Of a DNA stretch of 64,000 bases, positions 32,601 to 42,527 are shown one piece after another. Origin of the DNA: Patiria pectinifera (taxonomy: Eukaryota > Echinodermata > Asteroidea > Valvatida > Asterinidae); contig CM057150.1 in assembly GCA_029964075.1 (NCBI GenBank), positions 3,883,717-3,947,716 on the forward strand. The letters run 5' to 3'. Each line of letters begins with the position of its first letter. The stretch's first letter is position 1. The position numbers and the translations under genes are program-made. The notes under the pieces are model-generated. The model saw nothing but the letters and a program-made list of their open reading frames with translations. It ran no database searches and had not been told where the DNA came from.

Positions 32601-35424
32601 GGCGGCTGCCATCCTTCTTGCGCACTAGAACAATGTTGGAGGCCCACGGGCTGTCAGAGGGTTCGATGATCCCTCTCTCGAGTAGGTCCTCTACTTGTCT
32701 GGTGATCTCCTCCTGGTTGCAAGTGGGATGGCGCCTGGGTCTTTCCTTTATCGGCTTCGCATCTCCAGTGTCTATGTTGTGTTTTACCAAGTCGCAATTC
32801 CCAATGTCCCGGTCGTTCTTCGAGAAGACATCGGCGAAATCAGTGAGGAGGCTGGCTACCGCCTCGTGATGTTGGGGTTGTAAGTCACCTGTGCTACGCT
32901 TCCACAGATCCAGGAGATGAGGGGGAACACTAACGGACTGTGCGCCTCCTGCCGATGAGGCTTCAATTGGCGCCTCATCTACATCTCCCTCCTGAACCTG
33001 CGAGAGGCGACCTGCCATGGTCCCGCTCCGAAGAAGGCATTCCCTCTGTCCGGGGTTGAGAACACGCAAGGCCATAGTTCCATCCTTTCCCGTCTTCACA
33101 AGCGTCCTTGCCAGAATTAATCCCTTATTTGCCAGCTCCTCGTTATCCGCCACTGGTTCGATGATTCCCAGTTCGTCAGCCTCCAATGTGTGAGTGGTTC
33201 TCCCTAGGACTAGCGCCTCATGGCCAGGAGGTATTACGGTATCTTCCGCTACAACCACCCGGGCGCAAAATGGTGTTCCCCAACGGGTGGTACACTGAAA
33301 GTGTTCCCCGTTGAGAATTAGTTCCCACCGTTTGAAGTCCAGCATGCCTCCAGTCGGTAGCAGGAAGTCCATGCCAAGAACTCCCTGTGCGCTCACTTTA
33401 GCGAAAACTACTCTAACCTGGCTGGTAGTCTTCCCGATTTTTAAGTCTACATTGGCCACACCTAACGTTTCAATAATTGTCCCATCGGCCTGATACACTT
33501 TGATGCCATCTTGCACCAGCTGGGGGCGCGTCTCAGGAGACATCCTGTAGTATACCTCGTCCGATATAATGGTGTCTGTTGTTCCTGTGTCTACAAGGAA
33601 TGTGATGGTTGTGGATCGGATTTCGCCTTTCACATAGAATCCGTGGTTAGGCGATAACAACGGTGCGAAAACCTTCCTAACACACTCAGGCATTGGTTTC
33701 TTTTGCACGTCCGGTTTGGTTTGCCGATCCTGCTTGGTCGCCTCCAGCCTCCCCTCGGATCTCAGGGTTGGCTGGGGCCCGTTTCCCGAGTGAGTCTGGT
33801 CAGCCTCCCGTTTGAGGCTGACGCCAGTTGTGCCCCGTTTTCTTTGTTTCTTTGTCGCCCTGTGAGGCTGCTTATGAGCCTCCCGTTCCATCGCCAAAGT
33901 GTGGTGCAACCGGTCCGTGACCTGCGCCATCACCTCTTCTCTCACGAATTCCTTGAATTCCTCTTCTAGTCCCATTCTGCAATTTTTCTTGTCCGGTGGC
34001 GGTGCCTTGGTGCCCCTCTGCTTCTCAATCTTTTCGAAGTTCTCGGTTGCCAGTGCTGCTTGGATCCCTTCGTCTAGGCTTGCCGGCCTCGCTCTGAAAA
34101 TTCCCTCTCGGATTGACTGTGAACGGATTGCATCCGTGAAGTGCCCCCGTGCGAGGCGATCTCGTCCTGACTCCTCGAACTCCGGGTAAGCCAAGGCGGT
34201 GAGTTCACGGATGGCCTGACCAAGTTCCTGAATTGTCTCTTCAGGGCCCTGGCGTCTATTCCTCAGCTCCATCAGGAAATTCTCCGCCATTTGCCCAGGC
34301 CCGAAGCGAGCCGTGAGCAGTCCCATCAGTTCCTTGAAGGTGTATGGCTTCCCTGGTCCGTCTCCTCTGCAATTCGCGAGCACCTTCACCGCCGCTCCTT
34401 TAAGGCTGGCAGCCAGAAAAACTGCAGCCTCCTCCTCGTTCCAATCGTTCGCCAACCGGCAGGACTCAAAGTGGCCCCGGTAGTCGATCCACGGCTGTCG
34501 TCCATCAAAACGGTCGGGAGTAATTCTCGGCCGCTTTGATTGTCTCCCAAATCTGTTGTCCCACTCATCCCTTCCATGTATCTTGGCGTCCCGTTTTAAG
34601 GGCCAGGGTGTTGGTGGAGAGTTTGATGTCTCCTTCTTCTCCGTACCATTCCTTATGGGCCATCCTGGTCCACGTGAACTGGTCACCTCCGGTGTAGAGG
34701 TGATCATCTCCCATTCGCTACGGGTAGTTCGCACCGCCGGTGTCCCGATGGTTGCGATCCCTGCATTTGATGTAGGAGGCTTCGGCGGTTGGCCGTCAGC
34801 CTCCTTCAGTGTCGATCCCTTGCTTGTCATTGGTACCACAGGAGGCGTACTTGGGGCAGACTCCCTAGCAACCTCCCGTTCAGCTGAGTGTGCGTTCTGA
34901 GGCGACCATAGCGGAGATGGCCGATGTGTATCCCTTTGTTCCTGGCTGCTAGCTTCCGGTGCAGACTGGTTAGCCTCCTGATAATGTGAACACGAGGCTG
35001 ACTCTGCATCTCCGCTGTACGAGGTTGGGGGTGGCCCGTATGTCGCCGCTGGGGGCCTAAGCTCCCACGTCCGGTTCTTCTTCATGACGTTGTGTATTCC
35101 TGAGGCTGCAAATGTTGAAGCCTCTCGTGCAGGTGATGTGAATGTGTTGTATCCCGAAGATCCCCTGGTCGCCATGAGGTCCATTGGCCTGTTCAGTGTC
35201 ATCCCCGCCCAAGGAACGGACTGCCACAACTCCTCGAGTTTGACCATCCTCTCCTTGAGTTGTGTAATCTGCGCTTCCTTATCGTCGTTTGCTTCGTAGA
35301 GATCCTGCAGGAGGTCCTCCTTCTCCTGCACCTCCAGCCTGAGAAACTCCACCTCCCTGTGTAGGTACTCCATTTCCCCGTCAGAGGCTCCAACGTCCCT
35401 TACAGCGTAGTCACGCTCGGCCAT
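29692..35424 (-). CDS. Gag-Pol polyprotein of element 1
   Basis: A single uninterrupted 1910-codon frame. In order: N-terminal coiled coil about 15-70; Ser/Pro-rich linker; Gag core about 300-470; aspartic protease with DTG at 612-614; reverse transcriptase with YLDD at 1043-1046; RNase H with TDAS near 1190; integrase HHCC finger about 1429-1470, catalytic D1500, D1560, E1596 (spacing 59 and 35); C-terminal chromo-like/GPF-type basic segment; then three repeats of an AALEGGC-type motif (about 1795-1880). I find no CCHC zinc knuckle between Gag and protease. Gag and Pol share one frame with no stop or shift, so the Gag:Pol ratio must be set another way. All catalytic residues are present; activity is not shown. 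Confidence 0.95.
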   Translation of the reverse strand: MAERDYAVRDVGASDGEMEYLHREVEFLRLEVQEKEDLLQDLYEANDDKEAQITQLKERMVKLEELWQSVPWAGMTLNRPMDLMATRGSSGYNTFTSPAREASTFAASGIHNVMKKNRTWELRPPAATYGPPPTSYSGDAESASCSHYQEANQSAPEASSQEQRDTHRPSPLWSPQNAHSAEREVARESAPSTPPVVPMTSKGSTLKEADGQPPKPPTSNAGIATIGTPAVRTTRSEWEMITSTPEVTSSRGPGWPIRNGTEKKETSNSPPTPWPLKRDAKIHGRDEWDNRFGRQSKRPRITPDRFDGRQPWIDYRGHFESCRLANDWNEEEAAVFLAASLKGAAVKVLANCRGDGPGKPYTFKELMGLLTARFGPGQMAENFLMELRNRRQGPEETIQELGQAIRELTALAYPEFEESGRDRLARGHFTDAIRSQSIREGIFRARPASLDEGIQAALATENFEKIEKQRGTKAPPPDKKNCRMGLEEEFKEFVREEVMAQVTDRLHHTLAMEREAHKQPHRATKKQRKRGTTGVSLKREADQTHSGNGPQPTLRSEGRLEATKQDRQTKPDVQKKPMPECVRKVFAPLLSPNHGFYVKGEIRSTTITFLVDTGTTDTIISDEVYYRMSPETRPQLVQDGIKVYQADGTIIETLGVANVDLKIGKTTSQVRVVFAKVSAQGVLGMDFLLPTGGMLDFKRWELILNGEHFQCTTRWGTPFCARVVVAEDTVIPPGHEALVLGRTTHTLEADELGIIEPVADNEELANKGLILARTLVKTGKDGTMALRVLNPGQRECLLRSGTMAGRLSQVQEGDVDEAPIEASSAGGAQSVSVPPHLLDLWKRSTGDLQPQHHEAVASLLTDFADVFSKNDRDIGNCDLVKHNIDTGDAKPIKERPRRHPTCNQEEITRQVEDLLERGIIEPSDSPWASNIVLVRKKDGSRRFCVDYRKLNSVTVKDAYPVPRIDDTLDALTGAKWFSTLDLASGYWQIELDEEAKRKSAFVVRGGLYSWRVMPFGLCNAPATFERLMERVVTGLQWDTLLVYLDDVIVYGRSVTEEICRLREVFQRLRSAGLKLKPGKCFLFQKAVKYLGHVVSESGVSTDPDKIETVQTWPTPTDVKGVRSFLGLASYYRRFIRGFAEIARPLHRLTEKARDFNWDGECDAAFHELQSRLQEAPILAYPQPDGEFVLDTDASGEGLGAVLSQIQQGEERVIAYASRTLSKPERNYCATRRELLAVVAYLKHFRQYLYGRRITVRTDHASLRWLTNFKNPEGQIARWLEAIGEYDYVIEHRPGRKHGNADALSRRPCGQCGRTDVDELIADQMTGSDDEKKESRMVTMYPDITLEDMHGAQDEDPSIGIILRAKEAGTRPEFKEVSSLSPATKAYWTLWEQLEVRQTVLYRRWESNDGKQTHWHVVLPETYRNSLLEKLHGGETGGHFGVARTLAKAKTRYYWWRMAMDVRAVCRKCSPCARRKSPPKKRRAPLQQYRVGGPMERVALDLIGPLPETEGGNKWILVVGDYFTKWVEAYALPDRKAATVADAFVANFVCRFGTPRELHSDQGRNFLSDVFTSMCAVLGIRKTRTTAYNPKSDGMVERFNRTLLATISMMLDPGRNQKDWDKQLPFATFAYRTVPHESTGETPNAMMLGREVMLPVDLTTETTRPADEGPTTDYAEDLRWRMQVAHDKARERLGKSARHQKRTYNRGTEEAAYQAGKFVYMFNPAKKKGVTPKLMSRWEGPFLILDRLSDVTFRIQRSPRGKKQVVHADRLKPYLGEPLEDWTVLPAARRRSHAFSPGSAALEGGCTPPREKSHPGTSSRSGGSPLEVGMESMDSAALEGGCTTPREKSREGTSSSSWGSLPEVDVDDAALEGGCIREQPTEHGKSTEATGTVMTPRRNPPRKRRPPIRFR
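29802..30031. repeat. Three hairpin-forming repeats at the 3' end of pol
   Basis: TGCAGCCTCCTTCTAAGGCT plus GCA occurs at 29802-29824, 29901-29923 and 30009-30031 (spacing 99 and 108). Each is an 8-bp stem (TGCAGCCT / AGGCTGCA) with a 7-nt loop, and each encodes the AALEGGC motif of the Pol tail. Flanking sequence is partly repeated too. Confidence 0.9.
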
Positions 35425-35742
35425 CGTTGTACCTCCACCTCCTCCTCTTGAGGAAATCTGTTCTCCAATCCTTGCAGGACAACCGCTACATGGGTACGGT
35501 TTGCTACAAGGTTCACTCGCTCCAACTTCCTCAGCTCCTCGTTAGACGATCGGCGAAGAAGTTTCAGCAATACCTAGTGTCTTATTGTAAGGATTAAAAC
35601 GATCAATAAAATGATTAAACAAACAGTTACTATTGCCCCTAATGTCAGTAAATCAGATCCCATCTATATTGGCGTGCGTGAGGCGACGTCCTAAACTGCG
35701 CCTCCTGCTACTGTCCACGACTTGTGAGGTTACTAAGTGGAA

Positions 35743-35762
35743 GAATCCCACCGCTGCCACCA
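35743..35762 (-). promoter_or_regulatory. Primer binding site of element 1, tRNA-Leu type
   Basis: Two bases inside the 5' LTR, the minus strand begins TGGTGGCAGCGGTGGGATTC. This is complementary over 20 nt to the CCA-tailed 3' end of animal tRNA-Leu(AAG) as I recall it (AATCCCACCGCTGCCA plus CCA). Confidence 0.85.
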
Positions 35763-35764
35763 TG

Positions 35765-36732
35765 TGTAGCGCGACAGACCGCTGCCACCATTTAGCGAAA
35801 TAACCCGAGTCCGTTTGGCCGAAATATACCGCCGACTTCCAATGTAGTAGCTCACAAATCAGATGGGGGAAGGGGTAATTAAATAATAGACAAGGACAAA
35901 GGAATTATATTGGACACTGACAACTGGGTTTCATGTGCTGTAATAAAAGATATAGATTTATTCAATACTCAGTAGGGCCTGTGATTAAGGGTGGTGCATA
36001 TGTGAATTAATGTGCCTCTTATTTGCTATGTGGGAGCCTCCTGTGGGGGGCTTATTGCGCACCGCGCCTCCTATAACAAAGGGGTTGCAGCCGTTTGTAA
36101 CGAGCGCCTCTAGTGCACCCGGCTCTCCTCTGTGCTCTGGCCGCGACTGCTCATGCAGCCTCCAGTGAATCCTAGTAAGATCCAGTCAGCCTCCAGTAGC
36201 TCGCTGTGATCCCGATCCCAGTGAGGGACCAGCGGTACCCAGATCGTGAGTCAGCCTCCCGATCCTGTCCCGATGGACATGCGTAGCCCAGATCCTGAGT
36301 AAGCCTCCTGTAGCTCCTGTGAATCCCGGTTAGATCCAGTCAGCCTCCAGTAGCTCGCTGTGATCCCGATCCCAGTGAGGGACCGGCGGTACCCAGATCG
36401 TGAGTCAGCCTCCCGATCCTGTCCCGATGGACGTGTAGCCCAGATCCTGAGTAAGCCTCCTGTAGCTCCTCCTCGCGCCGTGCACGACTGGAGTCCCGCT
36501 TCCGCAGTTCAGCTAACCAGCTATACTCACCAAGTCAACTTGCCCGGCGAGTCCCACCCGAGAGAGAGAGAGAGCGCGCGCGATACGCTCGGCTTTTATA
36601 GCCGTGCCGCGGACGTAGCAGTGAGTCCTACATTGCGGACGTGGAAGAACCACGACTGTGCTGCGCGCCTAGCGCGCGGCGATAGCGCCCTCTTTTGACG
36701 CCTTTATACAGCGCAGAGCTGATTTCGCTACA
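35765..36732 (-). repeat. 5' LTR of element 1
   Basis: 968 bp, nearly identical to the 3' LTR. On the minus strand TATAAAAG (plus 36593-36600) followed by a CT repeat is a plausible core promoter. AATAAA lies at plus 35957-35962. Carries the same 154-bp internal tandem duplication. Confidence 0.95.
36593..36600 (-). promoter_or_regulatory. TATA box of element 1 promoter
   Basis: TATAAAAG on the minus strand inside GGCTATAAAAGCC, with a CT dinucleotide run about 25-45 nt downstream as a possible start region. The equivalent site in the 3' LTR has a T>A type change that breaks the box. Confidence 0.6.
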
Positions 36733-36736
36733 GTAG
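36733..36736. repeat. Target site duplication of LTR element 1 (right)
   Basis: GTAG matching 27105-27108. Confidence 0.85.
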
Positions 36737-38148
36737 CAACAACATTTTAAAAATGAAAGATAAAAGTAGCAAAAAACAATCAGTGTTCAGCAACCGTATC
36801 TGTCCCAGGTACTAAATACACATCAAGTACGCCCCCTTGCACAGTAACTAACAAAAAAGGCACTTGAGATCAGATTATCTGTACAAAAATATTGTACCAG
36901 CATAATCGGTGCACGTGATTTACCAAAATCCAAATTTGTCCTTTTTTGTACATCTGCGACCCTCTGAATTTTTTTTTTTGGTACAAACAGATCCATTTTG
37001 CAAGCAGACAGGTTCCCATTCTGTATATTATTGATAATGATTGAGGGGAAGGGAACCAGCTACTCTGCCAAAACAGAATTATCGTCTGGCAGCCAATGAT
37101 TATGATCCATTTTTTCCCCAGTCGTCATCTCATATTAAAGTGAATAACTTTTGTATCGCTTGAAAAATTTAGATGAGGTAATTTTCTTTTTTTGAATGGA
37201 ATTCGAAAATAGTACGAGGAACACAACTTCACTCCGTGGGATGTATCCCTACATACAATTTGTTCCTTGTACGAATACAAATTTCCATGTTTTAAATGCA
37301 AATAAGACGAAAGAGATCGTGAAAAGTAACACAGACTTTTATAGTGTAATCGTTATTCTCAAAATATAACATATGCATGGCAAAGACAGTCTGGGTAAGC
37401 TTGGATGAAGAAATATTTTTTGAAACATAAGTTTTTCTCACGTTTGGACAAGAAGTCTTTCTTCACAACACAAAGAAAATCAACACCAAGGAATATTAAT
37501 AGGACAAACATGCGATAACTTCGACACAAGGACATATTTGTCGAAAGTGTGCTGTACGTATAATGGTATTAGATATATCCCTGATTACACCTGCAAAACA
37601 GAACCTTAACTATTCCAATGTTTATTTTGTTTGTGAGAGAGATGATTCATTGCACACACCTCTAACAAGCTGGTAACACAATTATTAGCTAAGCCATCTT
37701 TTGTCACACCGAGGTACAGGTGCACAGCAAGTTTAGGACACTGTGACGAGACAACCACCTAAATAAAATCCAGTTGATGAAGATTTATGACAACTACATA
37801 TTTGTTTATTGCAACGTTAATTTTCAACCTGTATTCTGGTTATGCATTTCAGTTGATACGAAGAGACTTGACGGACACTGTTTATCCGAAAATTAAAGAT
37901 TTAGGGAGGGGCTTGGGCTGGGTTTGGTTCTTGGCTGAACATCCTTTGTTCATTATACAACGTTTAAGGTCTTATTTAGTATTATCTTTTCACTTAAAAG
38001 TTGTAGCGATTTTTTGCTCATGTCAATAAACTCTAGGTGGACAAAATATTGGGCAGGGAAAGAACAAATACATTTAGAAGTATCAATTAACAATATATTT
38101 TCCCCTATACTGACCTTTGCAGTTTCATTTCTTTGGTTTCTTTTTCAG
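36737..38148 (+). repeat. U unit 2 right part and following non-coding DNA
   Basis: Starts CAACAACATTTTAAAAATGA, completing the U unit broken at 27108, then GGCACTTGAGATCAGATTATC near 36858. The rest resembles the left half of the units at 40.3 kb and 47.9 kb (for example ACACCTCTAACAAGCTGGTAA). No gene. Confidence 0.6.
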
Positions 38149-38228
38149 ACTCCTTTCCCTAGCCTATCGTCCCAGCTTGTCTTCCGTGCAGGCGTTTCTT
38201 CACTGGATCGGACCAGACTCATTATAAG
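38149..38228 (+). other. Exon-like module e3
   Basis: 80 nt between acceptor TTTCTTTTTCAG and donor GTAGGG. Reads LVFRAGVSSLDRTRL in one frame, matching e1 and e5. Confidence 0.55.
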
Positions 38229-38298
38229 GTAGGGAACGTTCAATATGTGACCTGTCTTAATTTGAGCTTAATTTGGAAACTGCCTAAATTTAAGGGGT

Positions 38299-38566
38299 GG
38301 TCAATGTTTTGTTTCCAGGTAAGCCTTGATCTGTAAGACCTCTTTTACCTTTTCCAATGTTTTTGTTTTGTCAAACATATTTACAACCTGTTTTCATCCA
38401 TTTTAATTAGTTGACTGTTTATTCACTGTTTCATAGGTCAATGTTTTGTTTCCAGGTAAGCCTTGATCTGTAAGACCTCTTTTACCTTTTCCAATGTTTT
38501 TGTTTTGTCAAACATATTTACAACCTGTTTTCATCCATTTTAATTAGTTGACTGTTTATTCACTGT
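38299..38566. repeat. Near-identical tandem pair, 137-bp period, each with TTTCCAG/GTAAG
   Basis: The stretch starting GGTCAATGTTTTGTTTCCAG is repeated at 38299 and 38436 with no difference seen over about 131 nt, so the duplication is young. Each copy holds TTTTGTTTCCAG directly followed by GTAAGCC, an acceptor fused to a donor. Confidence 0.9.
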
Positions 38567-41554
38567 AACACAACAGCAGGATACTGAAATGGCATTTTCT
38601 CGAGAATCAGTTTTACAACTTCAAGTATAAAATTGGTCGTCTATATTTCCGTTACTGAACTCAGTGCCCCTTAAGTGCAATATTAAGCTCATTTTGTGAT
38701 GACAGGTCACATGGTATCTCTTCATCGTTGACATCAAATTTACCATAGTGACACCTTTGTCTCGGTCTTTCTCTATAATGAAACATGTTTGCTTGTTTGA
38801 TAATTCTAACGAAAAGCTGACAAAGAACTTCAAACCTCTTCCATGGTTTCTTAGCGGTCTCCTTTATGTAACATCAAAGGTACCAATGGTTAACTTATCA
38901 CGTTCAAACATCAAGGGACCTTGAAAAACCTTTTGAAGATTCTTTCTCGTGATAAAGATATGATGTTTTCTTCCAAAATAAAAATGCATTATCTTCTTAT
39001 GCAATCCAGGTAATTGGGTTCATTGTTGACCTACATTGATATCAGACCTTAGCGCCAAAAATAGTAAAAGTAAATACAGCAAACAGCCTGAATGCAGATA
39101 ACACCCTTCTCATGGTAGAGGGCTACAAAGTAAGTGGAACAAAGATGGGCACAATGGCTGCTTGCAACCCCTTGTAGTGGAGGTATCAATTAAGAAACAC
39201 TTTCTAAGGATGAGGTGATTCGCAATGGATAATGTAATCATACATCCACTAGTCATATGTGGAAATGCGTGGAAAATGAAGTTTATTTCTATGTATAATA
39301 CTAGTAGTACGATCGACTGGTTTGGATTTTCAATCTCAAGACTATTCAAGTTCTTAGCCTTATGTGGTGAAGTGTTATAAATTAAAAAAAAATTATTCAC
39401 ATCCAGTCGCCAGCAGCAACAGAATAGGCTACATGTAAATGTAAGAGAAATAGCAATAACGAATCAGTGTTCGATAATTAACCAGATATTGCTCCAAGGT
39501 CCAAAATACACATTCAAGTACGCCTCCAATGAGTAAATATATAACACTTTAACAAACAAAGCACTTGAGATCAGAATATATGTACATTGCATCAGTTTCA
39601 ACCAGTGCGCATGATGTGCCACCAAACGCAACTCTTAAATTCATGTATGCGGGATCTGATCTCCTTATTTTCAAGTAAATTTGAACCCTCGATCCTGATT
39701 GGTCGATCCATGGCAACAAGCCGTGCTACATTTTACACGGTAGAGGGCTACAATGCAAAGGAACAAAGATGGACATAATGGCTGCTTGCAACCGCTGGTA
39801 GTGGAGTGTATCAATTAAAAAAATACTTTAAGGATGAGGTGATCCGCAATGGATAATGTAATTATACATCCACTAGTCATATGTGGAAATGCGTGGAAAA
39901 TGAAGTTAAATTCATGTGTAATTATGTACGATCGGCTGGTTTGGATTGTTTTATTTCAGACTATTCACAACTTCTTAGCTATGGTGACGTATTATGAGTT
40001 TAAAAAAGATTTATCACCATCCAATCGCCATAGCAACAACCATCACATGTAAATGAAAGAGGAAAAGCCAGAGAGAAAATCAGTGTTCAATAATTAACCA
40101 TACTCCCTCTCCCAGGTCCAAAATACACATTCAAATACGCCCCCCATTGGGTAAATTTAACACAGTAACAAACAAACCCCTTGGAGATCTGATTATCTGT
40201 ACATTGCATCAGCATAATCAGATTGCGCGTGATGTGTCTTCACACGCAATGCTCTTAAATACATGGGATCTGATTCATATCCCTATGTTCATGTCACATT
40301 TACGTGTATGAGTAAGGCTGTTATAGCTTTAGGAAAACGGGAAGGGGGCTTGCGGGTTCAGGGGGCCTATCTCCACTCCCAGGAAACTTTGGAAACCAGC
40401 GTTGATTTCCTTCTTTCTAAAGCTTTTAAAGAACACATGGCAAGTTTAGAGCTTTAGATTTCCTTTTATCATTTTTGGGCCCCAGTTTACTATTTTCACA
40501 GCATTAGTCAGCGGTTTGGGTAACCCCTTCCTCTAAATCTGCAACTGAAGTGGCATTGTTAAAGATGAGAGAGTGTGTGAATAGGTAATACAGTTGTAAA
40601 CGTTCTCATAATACTAAAAAGAAATGTATGGCACAGTGGCAGATCTGGTGGGAGGTCATGCAGGTTTGGGATTGCAGAAAAGCACGTAGTGGGTTTTCCA
40701 GGAGGCATGCCTAAGGACCCCTAGCAGGTTGTGCCTTTGGTACAGCTTTCACCTCTTTAAACCTCTCCACCCTTTCCTAGTGAAAGCTAGATCCAACCTT
40801 GTGGCAATATCAATTCATATAAGCTTGGTTTGAGGAGTGGCATTTTTGAAACATGAGTTGTTTTAAGACACCAGCCCTTTCTTCAGCAGAAAAAATCTAT
40901 ACCAAAGAATGGCCAAAGGACAAACATGTGATAACATAACGACACAATAGTCTGCCAAAGTTTGCTGTATCTGGTTTTAGTACTTGGTATCTGGAGTTTC
41001 GACTAAAAATGTCTATAACTGTGGGAACCTTCTGCGACCGCCTACAAAACTGGAAATTGAATGATTCAATTGACAATTATTTGATTGATCATAAATCACT
41101 TTTCTAATAAGCTGGTAATCAAATATGATAAAAGGTACCATCTATTAGGTCACACTGACATGCCTAGTGCACAACACAAGTTTAGGACACTGTGACTATT
41201 AAACAAGCACCTAAATAAATCAACAATATCCAAAAAATGATAACAGTTTTTATTTTCATGTTCCTCGAATATGACAACGTGGAGTTGATAGTGTTTACCA
41301 GTTGCTCAAATAAGAGGGGACTTGTCCTGAAATTGTTAACTGAAAATTAAAGATGAAGCACGGCTTGGGGTGTTTTGACTCGCCTGATCATCACATGAGA
41401 ATTAAGGGCACAGTACGTGTAAGGAGCAGCAAAACTAATGTTTTTTTATGTACATGGTTTGGCCCAATCAGTGTGTAATGAATCAAGATTTCCTTCAAAT
41501 GTAAAGTAAGAGGGAAACCATATACCGAGCTTCGAAGTTTCATTCTTTTTTCAG
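38567..41554 (+). repeat. U units 3 and 4 and left part of 5, non-coding
   Basis: Contains the post-module block (38700-38830), CAATCCAGGTAATT (39003), CAGCCTGAATGCAGATAACA (about 39084), a shortened unit 39.6-40.2 kb lacking an exon module, TAGCAACAAC at 40031-40040, and a left-half block at 40263-41540 that matches 47.9-48.7 kb. The frame at 40263-40457 has no intact counterpart near 48000, so I do not call it a gene. Confidence 0.65.
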
Positions 41555-41631
41555 ACCTTTCCTGGCCTATCGTCCCCGCTTGTCTTCCGTGTAGATGTTT
41601 CTTCACTGCATCGGACCACACTCATTATAAG
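41555..41631 (+). other. Exon-like module e5
   Basis: 77 nt between acceptor TTCTTTTTTCAG and donor GTAGGG. Reads LVFRVDVSSLHRTTL in one frame. Confidence 0.55.
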
Positions 41632-42527
41632 GTAGGGTACGTTCCTAAATATTTGTATCTCTTCATCGTTGACATCAGCATTTACCATCGTGACACATTT
41701 GTCTTGGTCTTTCTCTTTATTGAACCATTTTGCTTATTTGAACATTCTAACGAAAGCTGATAACGAACTCCAAACCTTTCCATGGTCTCTAGCGTCCTAT
41801 CTAACATCAAAGGAATCAATGGTTAACATGTCAAGTAATTTTCAACAACTGAAACATTTTTATTGGAATCACAACACATAGCTGTCCCAAATAAATTCAT
41901 TCTGCGTTTATTTTAGACTGATCACGTTTTCTTTGGGAAAGTGCATCAGCAACAAGATTCAAACATCAAGGAACTCCTGGAAATTATCTTCGCAATCCAG
42001 GTAAAAGTTCGCTGTTGACCTACATTGATACTGGTGACATTAGCGCCAAAATATAAAAGAAAATACAGCAAACTGCCTTAATGCAGATAGCACCCACTCA
42101 TGGTAGAGGGCTGCAAAGTATGGAACAAAGATGGGCACAAAGGTCGTTTGCAACCCTGGTAGTGGAGGGGTATCACTATGAAACACTTGCTTAAGGGGGA
42201 GGTGATCCTGCAATGGATTATGTAAGTATAAGAACTACCAGTCATATGGAAATGTGGGAAAATTAAGCAAATTCATGTATAATACCAGTAGTACGATCGA
42301 CTGGTTTGATTTTTCAATTCATACAGGAAAGTTCTTACTGTACATGTTTGGGTGAGGTGTTATGTAGGAATTTAAAAAGATTATCCTCATCCAGTCGCCA
42401 TAGCAACAACCTACATGTAAATGAAAGAGAAATAAAGTAAGAAAGAACTGTGTGTTCAAGAATTAGACATAATTATTCTACCAGGTCCAAAATTACATTC
42501 AAGTACGCGTATACGCCTCTAGTGGTA
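41632..42527 (+). repeat. U unit 5, left part (split by LTR element 2)
   Basis: The usual order of landmarks: CTTCATCGTTGACATCAGCA, CAATCCAGGTAAAAGTTCGC (41994), TAGCAACAAC (42401-42410) and the CCAGGTCCAAAATTACATTC block. It is cut by element 2 inside the segment that elsewhere reads GTAAATATATAACAC. It resumes at 47870. Confidence 0.7.

Larger units (their letters stand above)
27109..36732 (-). mobile_element. Ty3/Gypsy-type LTR retrotransposon 1, intact, with extra zinc-finger ORF
   Basis: A 9624-bp element in minus orientation. LTRs are 968 bp each, starting TGTAGCG and ending CGCTACA, with about eight base differences between them. Order in element sense: 5' LTR, tRNA-Leu-type primer site, gag-pol (one 1910-codon frame, order protease, RT, RNase H, integrase), a separate C2H2 zinc-finger ORF, about 450 nt non-coding, a moderately purine-rich stretch (AAAGAAGTAGG on the minus strand), and 3' LTR. 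Protease-RT-RNaseH-integrase order is the Ty3/Gypsy arrangement. No envelope-like protein with signal peptide or membrane span is seen. Open frames and near-identical LTRs suggest recent insertion. Confidence 0.95.

Noticed and set aside
29759-35393. Many plus-strand open frames of 60-160 codons
   Set aside because: They are antisense shadows of the GC-rich gag-pol frame.
40263-40457. 64-codon frame in U unit 5
   Set aside because: The homologous stretch near 47990-48100 is not open in the same frame, so no coding constraint is visible.
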